11,803 nt of DNA from UBA9732 sp963649615 (lineage in GTDB: Bacteria; Spirochaetota; Spirochaetia; Sphaerochaetales; Sphaerochaetaceae), in the NCBI GenBank assembly GCA_963649615.1, contig CAVJIN010000045.1:1-11803 (forward strand), read 5' to 3'. Positions 7,843 through 11,803 of the stretch are shown here, piece after piece. Position 1 is the stretch's first letter. Each line of letters opens with the position of its first letter. Under the pieces are notes generated by a model that saw nothing but the letters and a program-made list of their open reading frames with translations, made no database searches and was not told where the DNA came from. The position numbers were made by a program, and so were the translations under genes.

Positions 7843-8552
7843 TTCTCGTCCGAGGCCTTCATTCTGTAACCAACGCCCAGCTCATTAATAATATAGGTCT
7901 CATCTCCTGGCACAAAGCCACACTTTTTTCTGATATTAGCCATATTGACCTGAATCTTCTTGGAATTACCCGAATCCCCAGAGCCCCAAACCTCTTTCAT
8001 TATTGCAGAATAAGTAAGCACCTTTCCTGAATATTGTGCCAAGAGAGCAAGTATATTGAACTCTGTTTGAGTAAGAGGAATTTCTTGACCCAAAATGGTA
8101 ACCCTTCTTTTTGCATAATCAATAACCATATCTTTTAGCACAAACTTTCCACCAAGCACACTAGAATTATTTGCAGTATGCTTAGAAGTTCTTAGCAAAG
8201 CTCTAACCCTGGCAAGAAATTCATCAACACCAAAAGGCTTTGTAATATAGTCATTTGCACCATTATCAAGAGCATAAACCTTATCCGCTTCCCTACTTCT
8301 GGCAGAAAGAATAAGAATAGGAACATTAGAACGTTCTCTTATATGCTTAATAACATCAGTGCCGTCAAGATCAGGCAAGCCCAAATCTAAAACAATTAAG
8401 TCGGGATTATGAGAAAAAGCCATGCGTTCTCCCATAGAGCCATTGTTTGCAGTAATAACTTGATAATTATTTTGCGTAAGAATTGTTTCTACAAACCTAA
8501 CAATTGTTACATCATCCTCAACCACTAATATTTTGTACTTATTATTGCCCAT
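7839..8552 (-). CDS. kdpE: OmpR-family response regulator, KdpE-like
   Basis: A 237-residue transcription regulator. The receiver domain (about 6-121) has acidic pair Asp13-Asp14, phosphoacceptor Asp56 in LIVLDLGLPDLDG, Ser83 and Lys105 (KPF). The C-terminal winged-helix domain (about 135-232) has LTQTEFNILALLA, a recognition region around NSKKIQVNMANIRKK and the closing GVGYR. LDLGLPD and LSARS are typical of KdpE among OmpR-type regulators. The start codon at 8552 lies inside the histidine kinase gene, whose stop is at 8542, so the two are translationally coupled; AGGAGG and GGAAG precede the ATG. No kdpFABC potassium pump genes are in the window, so the regulon may differ from that of classical KdpE. 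The stop codon overlaps that of era on the other strand. Confidence 0.88.
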   Translation of the reverse strand: MGNNKYKILVVEDDVTIVRFVETILTQNNYQVITANNGSMGERMAFSHNPDLIVLDLGLPDLDGTDVIKHIRERSNVPILILSARSREADKVYALDNGANDYITKPFGVDEFLARVRALLRTSKHTANNSSVLGGKFVLKDMVIDYAKRRVTILGQEIPLTQTEFNILALLAQYSGKVLTYSAIMKEVWGSGDSGNSKKIQVNMANIRKKCGFVPGDETYIINELGVGYRMKASDEN

Positions 8553-9660
8553 CTTCCTTATCCTCCTCTTTTTTCAAAGTGAAACTGAAAGAAGCCCCAC
8601 CCTCGGGCTTATTTTTTGCAACAATAGTTCCATCATGAGCCTTAACAATTGAAGCACATAGAGAAAGACCAATACCAATATTTCGCCTACCGCTATCGGC
8701 CTTTTTCTCACTTGAATTATAGGTTCCAGTGAATAACGTACTCATGCGCTCTGGTTTAATACCACAGCCATCATCCTGAACAGTAAAAATAACATCCTTA
8801 TTATTATCGGTTACAGAAAGACAAAGCGTAGTCATACCCTTGGCGTGGTATATTGCATTTTCAAGGAGGTTGAGCAAGACCTGTCCAAGAAGTATTGCAT
8901 CCCCTTCCACAAAAATGCAGTGGTCTGGCATCTCCACCTTAAACGTAATGGCTTTATGCAATTCGTCTCCTTGCAGTACTTTCTCATTTCTCTTGTAGAA
9001 CCTAGCAGTTACATTGCTCACTAACTCTTCAACAGACAATGAAGTCATATTAAGAGAAACTTCGCCTTCAGCAACTCTTGTTACAGAAAGAAGATTCTCC
9101 ATCATATGAACTAGCCAAATAGAGTCATTTTTGACATCAGTCAAAAGCTGAATTTTCTGAGCTTTGCTCAAATCATCATAGCTATCAATAACAATGGAAG
9201 TAGATCCATAAATAGCAGTAAGTGGAGTACGAATATCGTGAGAAACAGCCCTGAGCAAGTTGGCACGCATTTTTTCCTTCTCACTTTCAGCTTTAATCTT
9301 CTCCTGATCTCGCACCTTGGTTGTAAGAACTGTACTCGCAAAAGAGACCGCAAACGCAACAATCATAGAAGGAATTGTATCAATACTGAAATTAAAGGCC
9401 ATCAAAGGCTCAGTGAAAAAATAATTAATAATTAAAGAATCCAAAACAACAGAAAAAATACCAAACCAGTAACCTTCTGTCTTGAGAGCAATAATCAAAA
9501 CTCCAAGAATGTAGACCTGAGAAATCAAGTGATCACTTGCATTAAAGAAATACTTCAGTCCTAGGCCAATGAGAGTAATAATGAGATGAACAAGAAAAGT
9601 AAAGATTACAAAACTCCACTTCCTTTTGTTAGGTTTAAGCTTCTTTTTTGTATTATTCAT
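8542..9660 (-). CDS. Membrane sensor histidine kinase, KdpD C-terminal half (DUF4118-HisKA-HATPase)
   Basis: A 372-residue kinase. Four membrane segments, about 14-36, 47-60, 64-83 and 94-115, form a DUF4118-type module; NYFFTEPLMAFNFSID (79-94) matches the pattern of that region in KdpD. A charged linker leads to the H-box AVSHDIRTPLTAIYG, with phosphoacceptor His141. The N-box is LLENA with Asn268, G1 is DDGCGI (296-301) and G2 is NIGIGLSL (327-334). The kinase should phosphorylate the regulator encoded just downstream. Full-length KdpD is around 900 residues and carries an N-terminal KdpD/USP region; that half is absent. The N-terminus here is only a short lysine-rich stretch, and there is a promoter immediately upstream, so this appears to be a natural short form and not a truncation. 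The start codon at 9660 has a weak GGGA site. Confidence 0.9.
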   Translation of the reverse strand: MNNTKKKLKPNKRKWSFVIFTFLVHLIITLIGLGLKYFFNASDHLISQVYILGVLIIALKTEGYWFGIFSVVLDSLIINYFFTEPLMAFNFSIDTIPSMIVAFAVSFASTVLTTKVRDQEKIKAESEKEKMRANLLRAVSHDIRTPLTAIYGSTSIVIDSYDDLSKAQKIQLLTDVKNDSIWLVHMMENLLSVTRVAEGEVSLNMTSLSVEELVSNVTARFYKRNEKVLQGDELHKAITFKVEMPDHCIFVEGDAILLGQVLLNLLENAIYHAKGMTTLCLSVTDNNKDVIFTVQDDGCGIKPERMSTLFTGTYNSSEKKADSGRRNIGIGLSLCASIVKAHDGTIVAKNKPEGGASFSFTLKKEEDKEDGQ

Positions 9661-9672
9661 TCTATTCCCGTC

Positions 9673-9791
9673 TTATCTTTAACATTCGATTATTTTACTC
9701 TGCATTCCAGTTGTCAATGAAAAGAACAACTCAGCCATTATCTTTAACCATTTTTTAACCGTTTTAACTTCTATTCCCCACTGGAATCCAG
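9673..9791. repeat. Short repeats in the kinase/phosphofructokinase control region
   Basis: TTATCTTTAAC occurs exactly at 9673-9683 and 9738-9748. TTTAAC occurs at 9743, 9754 and 9763, spaced 11 and 9 bp. TCTATTCCC occurs at 9661-9669 and 9770-9778. CTGGAATCCAG (9781-9791) has an inverted near-copy, CTGGAATGCAG on the minus strand at 9710-9700, inside the spacer of the kinase promoter. The helix-phased direct repeats are the kind of site OmpR-family regulators bind; assignment to this regulator is inference. Confidence 0.5.
9689..9717 (-). promoter_or_regulatory. Strong sigma-70 promoter for the two-component operon
   Basis: Minus strand: a perfect TTGACA (9717-9712), a 17-bp spacer and AATAAT (9694-9689, five of six consensus bases). 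The predicted start near 9682 leaves a leader of about 22 nt to the kinase ATG at 9660. This is the best promoter match in the window. Confidence 0.7.
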
Positions 9792-9801
9792 CGCCCTTTT
9801 T

Positions 9802-9810
9802 TATTATATT
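9802..9810 (+). promoter_or_regulatory. Possible -10 region of the phosphofructokinase promoter
   Basis: TATTAT (9802-9807) overlaps TATATT (9805-9810). No convincing -35 lies 16-18 bp upstream, where CACTGGAATCC is found. A promoter lacking a -35 would fit activation by a protein bound at the upstream repeats, but this is weakly supported. Confidence 0.3.
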
Positions 9811-9817
9811 TTAAAGT

Positions 9818-9841
9818 GGTTTTTGCAAATTTGCAAAAACC
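9818..9841. promoter_or_regulatory. Perfect 24-bp palindrome in the phosphofructokinase leader
   Basis: The half GGTTTTTGCAAA (9818-9829) is followed immediately by its exact reverse complement (9830-9841). It begins a few bases after the predicted transcription start and ends 23 nt before the GGAGG of the gene. It could be a dimeric repressor operator in DNA or a 10-bp hairpin in RNA. No specific regulator can be named. Confidence 0.6.
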
Positions 9842-9875
9842 TCTAAAGAGAAGTTTTTTACTTTGGAGGGCCAAA

Positions 9876-11231
9876 ATGCAGAGCGAAGATTCCGTATTAG
9901 TTAATGGAACACCAAAACTTGACTACACCGTTGAGAAACTAGGAGAGGCCAAAATTCCCTCCCCAATAAACATGAGCCACGTCTATGGAGACGGCATTGC
10001 AAACTATGTCCCAGACGACGAGCGCATTGCCAGTAGCCTAGAAACTATACGCCTTGAAGACGGCTCCTATGCCCCCGCCAGAACAGAACTAGTAGAGGTT
10101 GCAGGCCCGCGCCAGATGATTTACTTCAACCCTATCCACGTCCACGCAGCAATCTGCACCTGCGGCGGAATTTGCCCCGGCCTTAATAACGTCATTCGTG
10201 CAATTGTCCGCTGCCTGTGGTATAGGTACGGTGTCCGCCAAATCAGTGGCATCCCATACGGCTACCAAGGTCTCCTCCCCACCTCCAAGTTCCCCATCAT
10301 CAAGCTTAATCCCGATAACGTTGACGATATTCAAGAAAAGGGTGGTACCATTCTTGGTAGTGCCCGTGGTGGCGGTACGCAAACTGCCGACATTGTGGAT
10401 ACTCTTGAGCGCATGAATATCAACATGCTTTTCACCATAGGTGGCGATGGCACTCTCCGTGGAGCAGCTGACATAGCTAAAGAAGTCTCGCGCCGTGGTC
10501 TCAAAATTGCTGTTGTTGGTATTCCAAAGACTATAGACAACGACCTTGCCTTCATCCAAACCTCTTTTGGCTTTGACACAGCTGTCTCAATGGCTGTCCC
10601 TGTTGTTCGTGGCGCTCACATTGAGGCTAAAAACTCCATCAACGGCATTGGCCTTGTCAAAGTCATGGGCCGCGAAAGCGGATTCATAGCTGCAAAGACC
10701 TCCTTGGCTCAAAGCGATGTCAACTTCTGCCTCATTCCTGAAAACCCGTTTGACCTGCGCGGAGAAAATGGCCTTTTAACCCATTTAAAAAAGCGCTTAC
10801 AGGACCGTGGCCATGCTGTCATCCTAGTTGCAGAGGGCGCAGGGCAAGATTTATTGCCTAAAACTGGAGAGACAGATCCTTCTGGCAATGTAAAATACAA
10901 CGATATCGGGCTATTCTTGAAGGAAGAAATCATCAAGTATTTCAAAGAAGATGGCATGGAAGTAAATATCAAGTACATTGACCCCAGCTACATTATCAGA
11001 AGCGCTCCAGCGGACAGCTACGACTCCATCTACTGCGCGCGCTTGGGGGCTCATGCTGTGCACGCTGCAATGGCTGGCAAGACTGCCGTGCTCACTACCA
11101 TGATGAACAACCGCTTCGTGAATATGCCAATCAAAGTGGCAATCTCGTCGCGCAATAAAGTCAACACAGAAAGCTCCTTGTGGCGCGATGTCCTTGAAAA
11201 CACCCGCCAACCAGAGACCATGAAGAATTAA
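9876..11231 (+). CDS. pfkA: 6-phosphofructokinase, long form with ATP-type site residue
   Basis: A 451-residue glycolytic enzyme that phosphorylates fructose 6-phosphate to fructose 1,6-bisphosphate. Motifs: GGICPGLNNVIR (97-108), GSARGGG (161-167), GGDGT (189-193), PKTIDND (217-223), MGRESGF (264-270) and PEN (288-290). In this superfamily a Gly at the fourth position of GGDGT goes with ATP, and Asp there with pyrophosphate. Lys in PKTIDND is usual for pyrophosphate enzymes but is also found in the ATP-using enzymes of trypanosomes, which this protein resembles, so ATP is the likelier donor. The length fits this long class rather than the 320-residue bacterial PfkA. ATG 9876 is chosen because GGAGG ends 6 nt upstream; a GTG at 9816 would place the leader palindrome in the coding region. 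It ends with two in-frame stops, TAATAA. Confidence 0.93.
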   Translation: MQSEDSVLVNGTPKLDYTVEKLGEAKIPSPINMSHVYGDGIANYVPDDERIASSLETIRLEDGSYAPARTELVEVAGPRQMIYFNPIHVHAAICTCGGICPGLNNVIRAIVRCLWYRYGVRQISGIPYGYQGLLPTSKFPIIKLNPDNVDDIQEKGGTILGSARGGGTQTADIVDTLERMNINMLFTIGGDGTLRGAADIAKEVSRRGLKIAVVGIPKTIDNDLAFIQTSFGFDTAVSMAVPVVRGAHIEAKNSINGIGLVKVMGRESGFIAAKTSLAQSDVNFCLIPENPFDLRGENGLLTHLKKRLQDRGHAVILVAEGAGQDLLPKTGETDPSGNVKYNDIGLFLKEEIIKYFKEDGMEVNIKYIDPSYIIRSAPADSYDSIYCARLGAHAVHAAMAGKTAVLTTMMNNRFVNMPIKVAISSRNKVNTESSLWRDVLENTRQPETMKN

Positions 11232-11288
11232 TAAACCCGGCTCTTTTGTGCTCTCATTGCAATCCTACTCATTGTTAGACCTTTTGCT

Positions 11289-11364
11289 CCTTGCAACCCG
11301 TTCCTTGCAACCCGTTCCTTGCAACCCGTTCCTTGCAACCCGTTCCTTGCAACCCGTTCCTTGC
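11289..11364. repeat. 14-bp perfect tandem repeat, 5.4 copies
   Basis: CCTTGCAACCCGTT is repeated exactly at 11289, 11303, 11317, 11331 and 11345, then CCTTGC at 11359 before the sequence diverges. All full copies are identical, which suggests recent expansion by slippage. There are no spacers, so this is not a CRISPR array. Each unit contains the palindrome TTGCAA. Confidence 0.97.
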
Positions 11365-11409
11365 TAGGCAATGTCACTTTTTTTGCAAAAAATGCTTCGA
11401 TTGTGATAC

Positions 11410-11449
11410 AAAATGTACATAAAACCGCACGAATGCTGAAAAATGTACA
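11410..11449. repeat. AAAATGTACA direct pair, exactly 30 bp apart
   Basis: AAAATGTACA occurs at 11410-11419 and 11440-11449. Each copy contains the palindrome TGTACA. The exact 30-bp period, close to three helical turns, would put both on one face of the DNA. No function is known. Confidence 0.6.
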
Positions 11450-11486
11450 CGCTTTGTGTAAAGACTCCTTGGAACCGGCTGACGAC

Positions 11487-11517
11487 GAATAATTCAGTGG
11501 TATGAATAATTCAGTGG
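11487..11517. repeat. GAATAATTCAGTGG direct pair, 17-bp period
   Basis: The 14-mer occurs exactly at 11487-11500 and 11504-11517, separated by TAT. It ends four bases before the -35 of the tRNA promoter, so it could be an upstream control site or a small duplication. Confidence 0.75.
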
Positions 11518-11520
11518 CAC

Positions 11521-11549
11521 TTGAAAAGAAAATTGCAATTTAATATAAT
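11521..11549 (+). promoter_or_regulatory. tRNA-Arg promoter
   Basis: TTGAAA (11521-11526), a 17-bp spacer and a perfect TATAAT (11544-11549). The predicted start near 11556 is about 6 nt before the mature tRNA 5' end. The spacer contains the 12-bp palindrome AAATTGCAATTT (11530-11541). Confidence 0.7.
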
Positions 11550-11561
11550 CCAGTTGCTAAT

Positions 11562-11635
<74 letters not shown>

Positions 11636-11639
11636 AAGC

Positions 11640-11671
11640 AAGAAACCGATCCCTTGGGGTCGGTTTCTTTG
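11640..11671 (+). terminator. Intrinsic terminator after tRNA-Arg
   Basis: AAGAAACCGA (11640-11649) pairs with TCGGTTTCTT (11660-11669) as a 10-bp stem, extended inward by a T-G wobble and CC/GG pairs over a tiny loop. The trailing side is T-rich (TTTCTTT), the usual arrangement for a tRNA terminator. Confidence 0.8.
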
Positions 11672-11688
11672 ATTATAGGCGCAAGATA

Positions 11689-11744
11689 GGGCTCGAAGCT
11701 TTGCGGTAAGAGGAGGCGAAAACCTGGAGCCTCCGAAGCAAAGC
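11689..11744. other. GC-richer structured segment between the tRNA-end repeats
   Basis: GCTTTGC (11698-11704) can pair with GCAAAGC (11738-11744), enclosing a second stem GGAGGC (11712-11717) with GCCTCC (11729-11734). GGGCTCGAA (11689-11697) is the exact inverse of the tRNA T-arm TTCGAGCCC (11616-11624). Base composition is visibly richer in G and C than the rest of the window. No protein gene is supported here. Confidence 0.5.
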
Positions 11745-11778
11745 CGGCCTGAAGAGCGGACAACCGGGAGCCTGAAGG

Positions 11779-11803
11779 CGAGCCCAAGTCGCCGTAAAGC
11801 AAG
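11779..11803 (+). repeat. Direct repeat of tRNA 3' end, copy 2 (window edge)
   Basis: Identical to 11618-11642 over all 25 bp available and cut by the window end, so its full length is unknown. It lies 161 bp downstream of copy 1 and lacks the rest of a tRNA: the sequence before it has no anticodon arm. Confidence 0.85.

Larger units (their letters stand above)
11232..11561. other. Gene-poor interval dense in short repeats
   Basis: No supported protein gene lies between the phosphofructokinase stop and the tRNA. The interval holds the 14-bp tandem array, an AAAATGTACA pair, a GAATAATTCAGTGG pair, several TTGCAA-centred palindromes (11256-11263, 11379-11392, 11530-11541) and, at its right end, the tRNA promoter. 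TTGCTAGGCAA (11361-11371) followed by a T run at 11378-11384 might be a weak terminator for phosphofructokinase, but the 4-bp stem is poor and separated from the T run. Confidence 0.6.

Noticed and set aside
9841..9860. Attenuator in the phosphofructokinase leader (CTCT/AGAG hairpin then TTTTTT)
   Set aside because: The stem is only four A/T-containing pairs with a two-base loop, and no leader peptide was found, so termination there is not credible from sequence.
9816..9875. GTG at 9816 as phosphofructokinase start
   Set aside because: It would translate the palindrome and lacks a ribosome site; ATG 9876 has a well-placed GGAGG.
10089..10559. 156-codon minus-strand frame inside phosphofructokinase
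   Set aside because: It lies wholly opposite a conserved gene, has no recognisable motifs, and has a composition typical of an antisense shadow.
11289..11364. CRISPR array
   Set aside because: The units are 14 bp and abut directly with no spacers, and no cas genes are in the window.
11289..11449. Replication origin with iterons
   Set aside because: Tandem units and TTGCAA palindromes are suggestive, but there is no dnaA or rep gene, no DnaA-box cluster and no clear AT-rich unwinding region.

Overview
The window looks like chromosomal DNA of a spirochaete, most probably a Treponema or close relative. This is inferred from gene content and sequence character only: a moderately AT-rich genome, an Era GTPase with a GRPSSGKST P-loop, a divergent ClpP with an intact triad, a long 6-phosphofructokinase of the GGDGT/PKTIDND type, and a lipoprotein with a loose lipobox. 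No search was run.

Layout. (1) 1-3973, minus strand: a two-gene polysaccharide export module. An SLBB-repeat export protein is followed, 10 bp on, by a Wzz-type chain-length regulator fused to a bacterial tyrosine kinase (BY-kinase), which runs off the left edge. (2) 4022-5134, minus: gcvT, the aminomethyltransferase of glycine cleavage, without gcvH or gcvP beside it. (3) 5249-6259, plus: a secreted lipoprotein of the endonuclease/exonuclease/phosphatase family, divergent from gcvT. (4) 6280-6873, minus, clpP, and 6949-7842, plus, era, diverging from a 75-bp gap in which the two best promoters share one -35 element. (5) 7839-9660, minus: a KdpDE-like two-component system, kinase then regulator, overlapping by 11 bp; the regulator stop codon overlaps the era stop codon. 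(6) 9661-9875: a 215-bp divergent control region with a near-consensus promoter for the kinase, several short repeats and a perfect 24-bp palindrome. (7) 9876-11231, plus: 6-phosphofructokinase. (8) 11232-11561: about 330 bp without a convincing gene but dense in short repeats. (9) 11562-11635: tRNA-Arg(UCU) with its own promoter and terminator, followed by a GC-richer segment ending, at the window edge, in a second copy of the tRNA 3' end.

How the parts work together. The exporter and BY-kinase should control assembly and export of a surface polymer across both membranes, the kinase cycling through its C-terminal tyrosine cluster. The two-component pair resembles KdpD/KdpE but has lost the cytoplasmic N-terminal half of KdpD and has no kdpFABC beside it, so its target is unknown; its intergenic region with phosphofructokinase carries phased repeats that could be its binding sites. 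The other genes (gcvT, clpP, era, phosphofructokinase, tRNA) are housekeeping and independently transcribed. No complete mobile element, CRISPR array or recognisable defence system is present. The most unusual parts are non-coding: the tRNA 3'-end duplication, the 14-bp tandem array, the TTGCAA-centred palindromes and the shared promoter between clpP and era.
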